The notes under the pieces were generated by a model. The model saw only the letters and a list, made by a program, of their open reading frames with translations, searched no databases and was not told the DNA's origin. Below, piece by piece: positions 21,470 through 31,546 of a stretch of 64,000 bases of DNA. The DNA is from Streptomyces xiamenensis (lineage in GTDB: Bacteria > Actinomycetota > Actinomycetes > Streptomycetales > Streptomycetaceae). Positions within the stretch are counted from its first letter, which is position 1. Each line of letters starts with the position of its first letter. A program made the position numbers and the translations under genes. The DNA lies in contig NZ_CP009922.3 in NCBI RefSeq assembly GCF_000993785.3, positions 3,100,001-3,164,000 of the forward strand, read 5' to 3'.

Positions 21470-21513
21470 CGTACGCGACGTACTTGACGTACGTGGTCAC
21501 CGGCCGCACACTG
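21468..21513 (+). promoter_or_regulatory. Three 9-base iterons and probable promoter of the toxin-antitoxin pair
   Basis: GACGTAC occurs at 21468-21474, 21477-21483 and 21486-21492, exactly nine bases apart. TTGACG at 21484-21489 is a good -35 box, with a CACACT -10-like hexamer 17 bases later at 21507-21512. The repeats therefore overlap the -35 region, fitting autoregulation by the antitoxin. The first repeat overlaps the stop of the kynureninase fusion. Confidence 0.55.
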
Positions 21514-21539
21514 TGGGCAGAGGACCGAGGAGGCAGGCC

Positions 21540-21956
21540 ATGCCCGCAGTGCACTACGAGAGCTACACCCAGGCTCGCGCACACCTGAAGGACATCCTCG
21601 ACGCGGCGGACGAGGGCCGGGTGGCGACCGTGCGCCGCGACTCGGGCCGGGCCGCGGTGGTGGACGTGGAGCGGCTGCGCCACTACCTGTCCCTCGTGTG
21701 TCCCTCGAAGGCGGAGGTGGTGGCGGAGGCGGGCGGCTGGTCGGTGTTTCTGCCGGGCCTGCCGCTGGCCGCCGACGGCGGGTCCTTCGACGAGGCCATG
21801 GAGGAGATGGTCCAGGTCCTGCGCGAGTACGCCGAGGACTGGCAGGACCGGCTGCGCACCGCCCCCAACCATGAAGGCAACTGGGGTCTGGTGCAGTTGA
21901 TCGCGCTGAGCGATGACGCGCAGCTGCGCGCCTGGCTGGTGGGTGCCGCGCGGTGA
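21540..21956 (+). CDS. Phd/YefM-like antitoxin (type II toxin-antitoxin)
   Basis: 138 residues. The N-terminal 50 residues (ESYTQARAHLKDILDAADEGRVATVRRDSGRAAVVDVERL) are the prevent-host-death/YefM DNA-binding fold; the rest is an additional domain seen in streptomycete members encoded with a translational-repressor-type toxin. It should bind and neutralise the downstream product and repress the shared promoter. ATG at 21540 is preceded by GAGGAGG. The TGA overlaps the toxin GTG by four bases, the usual antitoxin-first layout. Confidence 0.75.
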   Translation: MPAVHYESYTQARAHLKDILDAADEGRVATVRRDSGRAAVVDVERLRHYLSLVCPSKAEVVAEAGGWSVFLPGLPLAADGGSFDEAMEEMVQVLREYAEDWQDRLRTAPNHEGNWGLVQLIALSDDAQLRAWLVGAAR

Positions 21957-22378
21957 CCTGGCCCCAGCCCGACCGTGAGAACCACGACCGGTTCTGCCGC
22001 ACGGAGGAGTGGAAACAGGTCCGGGATGCCCGAGGGCGCACCGGTACCCATCACGTCACCTTTGAACTCGCCCTGTACGACGGCCGGATCCTGCGGACCA
22101 GAATCTCGCATCCGGTGGACCGCACCAGGTACGGCCCCGCCATCTGGCGGCACATTCTGCGGGACCAGCTGGACGTCACCGAAGAGGAGTTCTGGGCGTG
22201 CGCCCAGCAGGGTGAGCTGCCGGACCGGGGCGCCCCCGAGCCGCCGCGCGAAGCGCTCCCCGCCGATCTGGTGCATCTCCTCCTCCACCGTGTGGGCCTC
22301 GACGAGGGAACGGTCGCGGGTATGACCAAGAACGACGCGGTGGCGAGACTCCAGCAGTACTGGACGGACGGGGGCTGA
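21953..22378 (+). CDS. Putative cytotoxic translational repressor (toxin partner)
   Basis: 141 residues. The central VTFELALYDGRILRTRISHPV and PAIWRHILRDQLDV are typical of the streptomycete family annotated as cytotoxic translational repressor of a toxin-antitoxin stability system. The family is believed to be RelE-like in fold, but I cannot point to a catalytic residue, so toxicity is inferred from pairing. GTG start overlaps the antitoxin stop. C-terminal half is helical and ends in ARLQQYWTDGG. Confidence 0.65.
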   Translation: MTWPQPDRENHDRFCRTEEWKQVRDARGRTGTHHVTFELALYDGRILRTRISHPVDRTRYGPAIWRHILRDQLDVTEEEFWACAQQGELPDRGAPEPPREALPADLVHLLLHRVGLDEGTVAGMTKNDAVARLQQYWTDGG

Positions 22379-22379
22379 C

Positions 22380-22517
22380 ACCGACCGCCGTGCCGTACGC
22401 CGCCGACCCGGTGGCGGCCGATCCGCCGCGCCTGCCCAGCACGCCGGGCACGACGCGCCGATGGACCCGGGAACGGCGGCGGGTGCCCGGCTGATCGGCC
22501 TCCTCAGGGGAGGCTGA
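22380..22517 (+). pseudogene. Decayed duplicate of the kynurenine formamidase 3' end
   Basis: Read in frame to the TGA at 22515, this stretch gives GHDAPMDPGTAAGARLIGLL, almost identical to residues GHYAPMDPGTAAGARLIAVL at the end of the fusion protein about 1.1 kb upstream. Further left, bases around 22420-22447 match the fusion's ADPLRLPTPPG segment but a piece between the two matches is missing, apparently at a short CCGGG repeat. No start codon or intact domain remains. The copy flanks the toxin-antitoxin pair on its right side, so the pair sits between the real and the broken formamidase end. Confidence 0.7.
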
Positions 22518-23217
22518 GCCGCAGTTCGGCGAGCCGGGCGAGGTCGTCGGGGATGGTGGCCCGTTCCGCGTCGGAGAGCGGGACGGCCGCCGCCTCGTCC
22601 AGGCGCCGGGTGACGGCGGCGGCGTCCTCCCCAGTGCGGTGCGCGACATCGGCGCGCAGGATCAGCAGCCGCGCGCGCTGCACGGGCGTGGGCCGCCGGT
22701 GGGTCAGCGCCAGCACCCGGTCCAGCACTGTGGCGGCGGCCGGCAGGTCCTCCTTGGAGTCGGCGAAGAGCGCCGCGAAGTGCAGGGCGCGCTCGAAGGT
22801 GTCCTTGGGCGCGGGCTCGATGTGTCCGTCGCCGCCGGTCGGCTGCCCGACCCGGACCGAGTTCCCGCCGGGGTCGGTCATGAGGAACTGCCGCACGCCG
22901 TACGCCATGTCCTTCAGCGGCCCGATCCGCGGTATGCCGCGGGTGGGCACCTTCCCGTAGGTCTCCTTGAGGCCGGCCCGGAAGATCTCGTGCAGGGCGT
23001 CGACCTCGTCGGTGAGGATGTAGCAGCCGCCGAGGGAGGTGGCCGGGTCGAAGTTCTTCATGCCGAGGAACTGGAGCTCCACCGTGCCGCGTTCGACGAC
23101 GAGGTAGGCGTACGGGCTGTGCTGCTCGAAGGTCACCGCGAAGCCGAGCGCGGTGTAGAACTCGGCGACCGGCGCGATGGCCGGACAGGTGAGGAGCGGA
23201 ATGGTTTTCTCAGTCAT
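22504..23217 (-). CDS. VOC-family (glyoxalase/bleomycin-resistance fold) protein with helical C-terminal extension
   Basis: 237 residues. Residues 1-125 form one vicinal-oxygen-chelate domain (IPLLTCPAIAPVAEFYTALGF, LVVERGTVELQFLG, FLMTDPGGNSVRVGQ), similar to small bleomycin-type binding proteins. Residues about 135-237 are a helical region (RALHFAALFADSKEDLPAAATVLDRVLAL) found in some actinobacterial VOC proteins. Ligand unknown. ATG at 23217 has no ribosome site; TAGAGT (minus strand, 23225-23230) is seven bases upstream, implying a leaderless transcript. A 16-base palindrome overlaps this promoter. The 3' end overlaps the formamidase remnant. Confidence 0.75.
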   Translation of the reverse strand: MTEKTIPLLTCPAIAPVAEFYTALGFAVTFEQHSPYAYLVVERGTVELQFLGMKNFDPATSLGGCYILTDEVDALHEIFRAGLKETYGKVPTRGIPRIGPLKDMAYGVRQFLMTDPGGNSVRVGQPTGGDGHIEPAPKDTFERALHFAALFADSKEDLPAAATVLDRVLALTHRRPTPVQRARLLILRADVAHRTGEDAAAVTRRLDEAAAVPLSDAERATIPDDLARLAELRLSLP

Positions 23218-23228
23218 GCCGCCGACTC

Positions 23229-23244
23229 TAGTCAAATTTGACTA
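23229..23244. promoter_or_regulatory. Perfect 16-base palindrome at the VOC gene promoter
   Basis: TAGTCAAATTTGACTA reads the same on both strands. It overlaps the probable -10 box of the leaderless VOC gene and ends 12 bases before its start codon, the expected place for a repressor operator. The regulator is not identifiable from the window. Confidence 0.6.
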
Positions 23245-23263
23245 CCGGTGCCTGTGGTGGCAC

Positions 23264-23312
23264 GGAGCATCGCCGCGCACCGCCTCCCGGGGACGGCGCG
23301 CGGCGGTGCTCC
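23264..23312 (-). terminator. Terminator after the 23316-23918 gene
   Basis: GGAGCATCGCCGCGC (23264-23278) pairs with GCGCGGCGGTGCTCC (23298-23312) with one wobble pair and a 19-base loop, directly after the stop codon of the minus-strand gene. Confidence 0.65.
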
Positions 23313-23315
23313 GGC

Positions 23316-23918
23316 TCAGGCGAAGAACCCCACGACACCGGCGCCCGGCTTCGCCGCCGCCCGGCGCAGCCACTCCGCGATCGACTCGACGGCTTCCAGG
23401 ACCTCCCCGTCCAGCGCGGACCGCTGCTCGCGGGTGGCGGACTCCCACTGCGTCAGCGCGCGGGTACAGTCGGCCGCGCTCCACACGCCGTGCCCCGGCA
23501 CGTCGTCGGGGCGCGGCAGCGGGCCGGGGAAGTCGTGGTAGGTGAAGGAGGTGACGTCCACCGCGGTGACGCCCAGCCGCGCCAGACCCTCGTCCACCCG
23601 GCCCAGCCATCCGTAGCGGAAGGGCGAGAAGCTGTTGTTGTCCAGCGCCTGGCCGTGAAAGGCACAGATCCGCTGGTAGGCGTACGCGTACTGGAAGGCG
23701 TGCGCCTTCTCGAACGGGCCACCGTCGATCACCGCACGCAGCGCCTCGTACGCCGTGGGCGCCCCCTCGGCTATCTGCTCGGCGAACCACTCGTCGTCCC
23801 GGGCGAGTTCCCGCTTGAAGCGGCCGCCCATCATCCGCCGCTGCTTCTCGTCCCCGCCGCCGACGACGCCGCGCACCAGCACGGGATCGACGAGATACAG
23901 GCTCAGTGCGTAACTCAT
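23316..23918 (-). CDS. Conserved streptomycete protein of unknown function (DUF7691-like, uncertain)
   Basis: 200 residues, soluble, no signal peptide. SLYLVDPVLVRGVVGGGDE at the start, HAFQYAYAYQRICAFHG and NNSFSPFRYGWLGRVDEGLA in the middle look like a streptomycete family of unknown role that I associate with DUF7691, without certainty. The ATG at 23918 has TAGACT (minus strand, 23925-23930) six bases upstream and no ribosome site, so it is probably leaderless. It is followed by a strong hairpin and stands alone. Confidence 0.65.
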   Translation of the reverse strand: MSYALSLYLVDPVLVRGVVGGGDEKQRRMMGGRFKRELARDDEWFAEQIAEGAPTAYEALRAVIDGGPFEKAHAFQYAYAYQRICAFHGQALDNNSFSPFRYGWLGRVDEGLARLGVTAVDVTSFTYHDFPGPLPRPDDVPGHGVWSAADCTRALTQWESATREQRSALDGEVLEAVESIAEWLRRAAAKPGAGVVGFFA

Positions 23919-23927
23919 GGCGCGAGT

Positions 23928-24296
23928 CTAGGAGTCGGCGTCCGCCAGGCGGACCGCCGTGCCGTACGCGCACACCTCGGTGCCGAAGTCCGCCGTGCTG
24001 ACCTCGTACCGCATCGCCAGCACCGCGTTGGCGCCGCGCGCCCGGGCCTGTTCCATCAGCCGCTCCACGGCCTGGGCCCGGGACTCGGCGAGCGTCTTGG
24101 TCAGTCCGCGCAGTTCGCCGCCGAACATCGACTTGATGCCCGAACCGATCTGGCTGCCGAGGTTGCGCGAACGCACCGTCAGTCCGAAGACCTCACCGAT
24201 CACCTCGGTGACCCGGCGCCCCGGGATGTCGTTGGTCGTGACCACCAGCACTCCCGCGGCCGCGCTCGGGCCGCCGCCGAAATCGTCGATGCTCAT
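23928..24296 (-). CDS. YbjQ/DUF74 family protein
   Basis: 122 residues. LVVTTNDIPGRRVTEVIGEVFGLTVRSRN, then SQIGSGIKSMFGGELRGLTKTL and ARARGANAVLAMRYEVS are the YbjQ (UPF0145, heavy-metal-binding-like) signature; these are small pentameric proteins of unknown role. ATG at 24296 is preceded by TAGGCT (minus strand, 24304-24309) at seven bases, suggesting leaderless expression. It ends ten bases before the start of the next minus-strand gene. Confidence 0.85.
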   Translation of the reverse strand: MSIDDFGGGPSAAAGVLVVTTNDIPGRRVTEVIGEVFGLTVRSRNLGSQIGSGIKSMFGGELRGLTKTLAESRAQAVERLMEQARARGANAVLAMRYEVSTADFGTEVCAYGTAVRLADADS

Positions 24297-24385
24297 GCCC
24301 ACAAGCCTAGGCCGGGCGGCGGGTGATGGCGAGAAGGTGTGCGGAGGCCGCCCGCGACTCCGGACGCCCACCGGTGATCCGCTCC

Positions 24386-24407
24386 GCCGGCCGGGCCGTG
24401 GGCCGGC
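24386..24407 (-). terminator. Weak stem-loop after the sortase operon
   Basis: GCCGGCC (24386-24392) pairs with GGCCGGC (24401-24407), eight-base loop, 25 bases past the sortase stop codon on the minus strand. Short but well placed. Confidence 0.35.
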
Positions 24408-24431
24408 CGGAATCCCGGCACCGGGGCGCGG

Positions 24432-25277
24432 TCATGCCAGGTGTGTGTACGCCACGATGTTGGAGTCGTAGCCCGTCTGAGCCGACCAGGCGCCGCCGCA
24501 GGTGATGAGGCGGAGCTGGGGGGTGTCGTCCGAGCCGTAGACGAGGTCGGAGGGGAAGTTGTTCTTGGCGTACATCTCCACCGCGTCCACGATGAAGGTC
24601 GCCATGGTGCCGTCCTCCCGGTCGACCTCGACCGTCTCGCCGGGCTGGAGGTTCGCCAGGCCCGCGAAGGCCGCCGGGCCGACGTACGTGTCGAGGTGGC
24701 CGACCAGCAGGGCCGCCCCGCGCTCGCCGGGGGAGACGCCGCCGGAGTACCAGGCGGCGCGCATGGCGTCCTCCTCGGCCGGGGTGGGCGGGCCGCCGTC
24801 CGGGTCGAGCTGGGCCCCGAAGACCTCGACATCCGTGCCCAGGGAGGGGACGCGGACCCGGGTCGGACGGGAGCGGGGCAACGGGGCCCCGTATCCCTCG
24901 GCGCCGGTGTAGGAGGGGCCGATCGTCGGGCTGGCCCCGGCCTCGGACTCGGCCACCGCGGTCCGCTGCTTGCCGAACTCGATCACCGGCTCCGGCGGCC
25001 AGATGCCGGCCGTCAGACCGACCGTCACCGCCGCCACCGCAGCCGCCACCTCATAGCGGCGGCTGCGGCGCGCGAGCCGTTGGAACCGGGTCAGGCTGGA
25101 GGCCGGACGCTGGGCAGCGGCGTGTCTGAGACCCCGGCCGCGCGGCGCCGGACGGCGCCGCCCGCTCGGGGTACCCGGACGGGAGCGGGCGCAACGGTAG
25201 CGCTCGCCCGCCCGGCGTACGAGAGCGGCCGGACCGCCCAGGAGGCCGCGCAGGATCTCAGTCACGCTCGTGCCCAT
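24432..25277 (-). CDS. Class F sortase
   Basis: 281 residues. An Arg-rich cytoplasmic N-terminus (1-75), one membrane segment (about 76-92), then the sortase domain with catalytic H194 in VGHLDTYVG and C260 in LITCGGAW. Sortases join surface proteins to peptidoglycan at a sorting motif. Class F is the actinobacterial group typically encoded beside one or two secreted proteins. The ATG at 25277 overlaps the stop of the upstream secreted-protein gene (TGATG), so the two are coupled. The N-terminal 75 residues are longer than in many members. Confidence 0.88.
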   Translation of the reverse strand: MGTSVTEILRGLLGGPAALVRRAGERYRCARSRPGTPSGRRRPAPRGRGLRHAAAQRPASSLTRFQRLARRSRRYEVAAAVAAVTVGLTAGIWPPEPVIEFGKQRTAVAESEAGASPTIGPSYTGAEGYGAPLPRSRPTRVRVPSLGTDVEVFGAQLDPDGGPPTPAEEDAMRAAWYSGGVSPGERGAALLVGHLDTYVGPAAFAGLANLQPGETVEVDREDGTMATFIVDAVEMYAKNNFPSDLVYGSDDTPQLRLITCGGAWSAQTGYDSNIVAYTHLA

Positions 25278-25840
25278 CAGTAGTAGTGGTTACCGGCGGA
25301 GCGACGGCGCCGGGCGAGGAACACGTAACCCACCGCACCGGCGACGGCGAGACCGCCGCCGACGGCCAGCGCCGTGGTCTGGGCGGTGCTGCCACCGTCC
25401 GCCGTGCCGCCGAAGCCGGCCCCCGCGCCACCGGAGGGGGTCGCCGAGGTGAAGGTGAAGTTGGTCGTCAGGGTGACGCCATCGGCGCACACCAGGGTGA
25501 CCGGGTAGCTCTTCCCGATGGTCAGGCCGCTGGTCCTGATCTTGCCGGTGCCGAACCAGCGACCGTCCGACTCCTTGGTGGCCAGGTTGATGTCGGCCTG
25601 GAACGCCTCCGAGGTGGCGGGCCCGCCCGGCTGGCAAGTGGAGCGGACGGTGACGGAGGTACCGGCACCGCCCGCGCTCGGGCTGATGGACAGCGGCGGG
25701 TTGGTGGTCTGGCTGCCCTTGTTGTCGCCTCCGGCGACGGCTGGAGCGGCGGCCAGACCGAGGGTCAGAAAGGCGGCGGCGACGCCGGTGACCAGGCGGC
25801 GCCCGGTCGTGGACGTCCTTCGCGGTGACTGGGACTTCAT
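25277..25840 (-). CDS. Secreted protein with C-terminal membrane anchor, partner of the sortase
   Basis: 187 residues. Signal peptide with twin Arg region and hydrophobic core ending near AAPAVAGG (about 35), an Ig-like beta-rich body (SISPSAGGAGTSVTVRSTCQPGG ... YPVTLVCADGVTL) with two cysteines that may pair, a Gly/Thr-rich linker, a C-terminal hydrophobic segment and ARRRR. It looks like a cell-wall sorting region, but no LPxTG-type motif is visible before the hydrophobic stretch. ATG at 25840 chosen for the signal peptide; GGAGG lies upstream. First gene of the sortase operon. Confidence 0.8.
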   Translation of the reverse strand: MKSQSPRRTSTTGRRLVTGVAAAFLTLGLAAAPAVAGGDNKGSQTTNPPLSISPSAGGAGTSVTVRSTCQPGGPATSEAFQADINLATKESDGRWFGTGKIRTSGLTIGKSYPVTLVCADGVTLTTNFTFTSATPSGGAGAGFGGTADGGSTAQTTALAVGGGLAVAGAVGYVFLARRRRSAGNHYY

Positions 25841-26113
25841 AGGAGCGATGACCTCCGGGTCGTCGGCGAACGGCACGCGCGGTGGCGTGACGGGTTGTCA
25901 CCTATGCGAACAGCGGGTCATGTGATCCGCATCCGGAGTGCGTCCCTGCGGGTGCCGCGTTGCTCCGTACCGGGGTACGGGTGCACCGCGACGGCCTACG
26001 GAAGGGCCCGACCGCCCCTCGGGGGAAAGGACGGCCGGGCGTCTGCGGGAAGGGGGCGTGGACACCGCCCTCCCTCCCTTCCATTGTGCTCCCGCGAGGT
26101 GCTTCCGCAGGCC
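25841..26113. other. Intergenic region without a gene
   Basis: 273 bases between the secreted-protein start and the stop of the ABC permease, both on the minus strand. It should hold the sortase-operon promoter. G-rich then C-rich tracts at about 26050-26091 could pair to end the permease transcript. No coding sequence is supported. Confidence 0.4.
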
Positions 26114-27793
26114 CTACTTGGTGTCCAGATCCCGCCTGCCGAAGCCCGCCAGGCCAAGTGCCAGCAGGGCCGCGGCCAGCGCGGTGAGCGTCAGCAGGGA
26201 CAGCCACGCGGCCCCGTCCAGGGCCGCCGCGGGCAGCTGCGGGACGTGGCCGAAGGGGGAGAGATCGTTCAGCCAGGAGGGGAAGCCGATCAATTCCCCC
26301 AGATAGCCGCACACGAATGCGTACGCCGGCACGATCCACGCGGCGGCGCTCACGCGCGGGAACCATCCGTACAGCACCGCCGCGAGCCCGGCCGTGACCC
26401 ACAGCGCGGGGGCGTACGCCAGCGCCGCGCCCAGCGTCTTCCACAGCAGCGAGCCGTCCGATCCCGACAGCGCGCCGGTGGCGCCGAGGGCGAGACCGCC
26501 CACCGCCAGCACGGCGGTGCCGCCCGCCAGCGCCACCAGCAGATGGGAACCGGCCCACCGGGTACGGGACAGGCCCGTCGCCAGCACCGGCTCCGCCCGC
26601 CCCGCACTCTCCTCGGCGTGCGGCCGCAGCGCCGCCATCACCACGTACACCGCCGCCACGATCGCCGGGACGATCAGCACCACGGACAGGAAGGACTCGG
26701 CCACGGTCGCCCCGCCGGCCCGCGCCACCTGCTCGCGCACCGCCTCGATGTCCTCGATCATCTTCTCGACATCGCCCAGGATCGAGCCGTACATCACCCC
26801 CAGCAGCGCGAGCCCGGCGGCGAACGCCACCAGGACGCCCCGGTGCAGCCGCAGCGCGAACCCCAGCGGGTGGCCGAGGGCGGCGGAACCGGTCGGGGAG
26901 CCCAGCCGCTGCGCGCGCAACCCGGCGCCCACGTCCCGGCGTACCGACAGGGCGAACGCGCCCCACGTTCCGGCCGCTGCCAGCGCCACCGACAGCAGCA
27001 GCGGCCACCAGTGGTCGCCGGCGAACACATAGGTCCGCTGGGCCCACCCGATCGGCGACAGCCACGACAGCGCGGAGCTGCCGCCGTCCCCGCCCACGTC
27101 GCCGACCGCCCGCAGCGCGTACGCCACCCCGATGGCGGCCAGCCCCAGGCCGGAGGCACCGCGCGCGTACGGGGTGATCTGTACGGCGACGGCCGCCAGC
27201 GCCGCGAACACGAGCCCGGTGGCGGTGTGCGCCGCCCCGTACAGCAGCGCGCCCTCGGCGCCCTGTCCCACCACGGCGGCCGTCACCCCGAGCCCCAGCA
27301 GCACGTTGGCGAGCGCGGCGAGCACGAGCGCCGCCGCCAGCTGGGCGTGCCGCCCCAGCACGCCGGCCCGCAGCAGTTCGGCGCGCCCGCTCTCCTCCTC
27401 GGCCCGGGTGTGCCGCACCACCGTGAGGACGCTCATGAGTCCGACCACGACCAGGACGAAGCCGAGCATCTGGTGGCCGAGCATCGCGCCGAAGCCGTAG
27501 TCGCCCTCCAGATAGCGGGCAGGTCCCGTCATGGCGAGCCCGGCCGGGCTGCCGAGGGTGTCGGCGACGGCCTGCCGGTCGGCGGCGTCCGCGTAGGTGG
27601 ACTCGAAGCTGGCCAGGGAGGAGGCGGTGCCCAGGACGAGGGCGCCGATCCACACCGGCAGCCGTACCCGGTCGCGGCGCAGCGCGAAGCGCAGCAGGAC
27701 GCCGGTGCCGGTCAGCGCGCCCGCCGGGGCATCGTCCCGGGCGGGCCGGGGGAGGGGCGCGGTGCCGGGCGCCGCCGTGGTGGCGGCGGTCAC
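26114..27793 (-). CDS. ABC exporter permease, two-module (polyketide-antibiotic exporter type)
   Basis: 559 residues with about 12 membrane segments in two similar halves, each starting with a segment such as [16 protein letters not shown] or [17 protein letters not shown]. This is the fused ABC-2-like permease often annotated as exporter of polyketide antibiotics. It works with the ATPase encoded just upstream; the ATG overlaps that gene's stop (ATGA). Substrate unknown; resistance to a toxic compound is a common role. Regulated probably by the divergent MarR-type gene. Confidence 0.82.
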   Translation of the reverse strand: MTAATTAAPGTAPLPRPARDDAPAGALTGTGVLLRFALRRDRVRLPVWIGALVLGTASSLASFESTYADAADRQAVADTLGSPAGLAMTGPARYLEGDYGFGAMLGHQMLGFVLVVVGLMSVLTVVRHTRAEEESGRAELLRAGVLGRHAQLAAALVLAALANVLLGLGVTAAVVGQGAEGALLYGAAHTATGLVFAALAAVAVQITPYARGASGLGLAAIGVAYALRAVGDVGGDGGSSALSWLSPIGWAQRTYVFAGDHWWPLLLSVALAAAGTWGAFALSVRRDVGAGLRAQRLGSPTGSAALGHPLGFALRLHRGVLVAFAAGLALLGVMYGSILGDVEKMIEDIEAVREQVARAGGATVAESFLSVVLIVPAIVAAVYVVMAALRPHAEESAGRAEPVLATGLSRTRWAGSHLLVALAGGTAVLAVGGLALGATGALSGSDGSLLWKTLGAALAYAPALWVTAGLAAVLYGWFPRVSAAAWIVPAYAFVCGYLGELIGFPSWLNDLSPFGHVPQLPAAALDGAAWLSLLTLTALAAALLALGLAGFGRRDLDTK

Positions 27794-28710
27794 CGGTGGG
27801 CCGCCAGTTCGTCGCCGTAGTGCCGCAGCATGAGTTCCTCGAGGGTCGGCGGATGGCTGACCAGCGACCTGACCCCGTACCCGGACAGCTCCCGCACCAC
27901 CGTGTCCAGCCGGGCGCCGTCCACCGTGAAGCGCACCTCCCCGGGCGCCTCGCCGCCGCGCAGGTCGTGCACCCCGGCGACCTGGGCGAGCGCGGCGGAC
28001 GGGCGCTCGGTGACCGCCTCGATGGTGGTGCGGGTCAGATGCCGCATCTCGTCGAGGGTGCCGCTCTGGACGGTCTTCCCGAGCCGGATGATGCTCACCC
28101 GGTCACACAGCTTCTCGACCTGGGCCAGGATGTGGCTGGAGAGCAGCACGGTCTTCCCGGCGGCCTTGGCCTGGAGGATGACGTCCTGGAAGACGACCTC
28201 CATGAGCGGGTCGAGGCCGGCGGTGGGCTCGTCCAGCAGGAGGAGTTCGGCGTCGGAGGCGAGGGCGGCGACGATGGCCACCTTCTGCCGGTTGCCCTTG
28301 GAGTAGGTGCGGCCCTTCTTCGTCGGGTCGAGGTCGAAGCGCTCGATCAGCTCCGCGCGGCGCCGCGCGTCGAGCCCGCCGCGCAGCCGGCCGAGGAGGT
28401 CGATGGCCTCGCCGCCGGTGAGGGAGGGCCACAGTTCGACGTCGCCCGGTACGTACGCCAGCCGCCGGTGCAGGGCCACCGCGTCGGCCCACGGGTCGCC
28501 GCCGAGCAGCGTGGCCGTGCCGGTGTCGGCGCGCAGCAGGCCGAGCAGGACCCGGATGGTGGTGGATTTGCCGGCGCCGTTGGGGCCGAGGAAGCCGTGC
28601 ACCTCACCGGAGCGGACGGTCAGGTCGAGGCCGTCGAGGGCACGGGTCCTGCCGAAGGTCTTCACGAGCCCCGTCACCTCGATGGCGGTGGGGGGAGTTG
28701 CCTGGGTCAT
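27790..28710 (-). CDS. ABC exporter ATPase (DrrA-like)
   Basis: 306 residues. Walker [10 protein letters not shown], signature [15 protein letters not shown], Walker [14 protein letters not shown] and the switch His in LLSSHIL, followed by a C-terminal domain of the drug-export type. Energises the two-module permease encoded downstream with a four-base overlap. Divergent from a MarR-type regulator across a 60-90 base region holding an inverted repeat. Confidence 0.92.
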   Translation of the reverse strand: MTQATPPTAIEVTGLVKTFGRTRALDGLDLTVRSGEVHGFLGPNGAGKSTTIRVLLGLLRADTGTATLLGGDPWADAVALHRRLAYVPGDVELWPSLTGGEAIDLLGRLRGGLDARRRAELIERFDLDPTKKGRTYSKGNRQKVAIVAALASDAELLLLDEPTAGLDPLMEVVFQDVILQAKAAGKTVLLSSHILAQVEKLCDRVSIIRLGKTVQSGTLDEMRHLTRTTIEAVTERPSAALAQVAGVHDLRGGEAPGEVRFTVDGARLDTVVRELSGYGVRSLVSHPPTLEELMLRHYGDELAAHR

Positions 28711-28716
28711 CTCTCG

Positions 28717-28738
28717 AAGTTACCGAACTTTCAGTAAT
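28717..28738. promoter_or_regulatory. Inverted repeats in the divergent promoter of ABC exporter and regulator
   Basis: AAGTT (28717-28721) and AACTT (28726-28730) form one inverted repeat across ACCG. TTAC and GTAA flanking ten bases form a second at about 28720-28737. The region lies just before the ATPase start and upstream of the regulator, so it is a candidate operator for that regulator. Confidence 0.45.
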
Positions 28739-28797
28739 GTGTGAAGTTAAGAAAGCGCCAAGAGAGACGGCCGGCGATGAGATGGGAGTATGAGCAG

Positions 28798-29291
28798 GTG
28801 AACGATCAGCAGCCCCGGGACGAGGCGGCCGTGGCGGCCTTCGTGGAACGGTTCGCCGCCGACCTCATCGAAGCCGGCATGGCCCGGATGCCGGCCAGGA
28901 TCTTCGCCTGCCTGATGGCCTCGGAGGAGGGGGTCCTCAGCGCCGCCGAGATCGGCCGCCGGCTCCAGGTCAGCCCGGCCGCCGTCTCCGGCGGCGTGCG
29001 CTACCTCGCCAATGTCCACATGGTCAGCCGCGAACGCGAGCCCGGCTCCCGGCGCGAGCGCTACCGCCTCCACCAGCACGTGTGGTTCGCCGCCCTGGTC
29101 CACCGCGAACCGATCATCGAGCGCTGGAGCGCCAGCATGCGCGCCGGGGCCGAGGTCGTCGGCCCCGGCACCCCGGCCGCCGAACGGCTGGCCGAGACCG
29201 CCGACTTCATGTTCTTCCTCCAGGAGGAGCTGAGCGGGATGCTGGACCGCTGGCGCGAACGGAAGCGCACCGGCACCGGCACCGGCACCGA

Positions 29292-29295
<4 letters not shown>
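28798..29295 (+). CDS. MarR/GbsR-type transcriptional regulator
   Basis: 165 residues. Winged-helix region at about 25-95 (ARMPARIFACLMASEEGVLSAAEIGRRLQVSPAAVSGGVRYL), wing with SREREPGSRRERYRL, then a helical C-terminus. Probably represses the divergent ABC exporter operon. I prefer GTG at 28798 (GGGAG nine bases upstream, and family proteins begin at NDQQPRDEA); an ATG at 28777 would add seven residues. The C-terminus ends in a short Thr-Gly repeat from three GGCACC units. Stop overlaps the convergent gene. Confidence 0.82.
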
Positions 29296-31453
<2,158 letters not shown>

Positions 31454-31470
31454 CCGGGCGTCTCGGTACA

Positions 31471-31515
31471 ACGGCCGGGGGCCGGAACGCGGATCGCGTT
31501 CCGGCCCCCGGCCGT
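31471..31515. terminator. Bidirectional terminator between purA and kinase 1
   Basis: A perfect 21-base-pair stem (31471-31491 with 31495-31515) and a GAT loop lie between the purA stop (31453) and the convergent kinase gene's stop (31547). One of the strongest hairpins in the window. Confidence 0.9.
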
Positions 31516-31546
31516 TCGTCGTCGCCCGGTGCGGCGACGCCCTCCG

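Noticed and set aside
21468..21492. Iterons considered as a CRISPR array
   Set aside because: Units are only seven bases with two-base gaps; no spacers and no cas genes.
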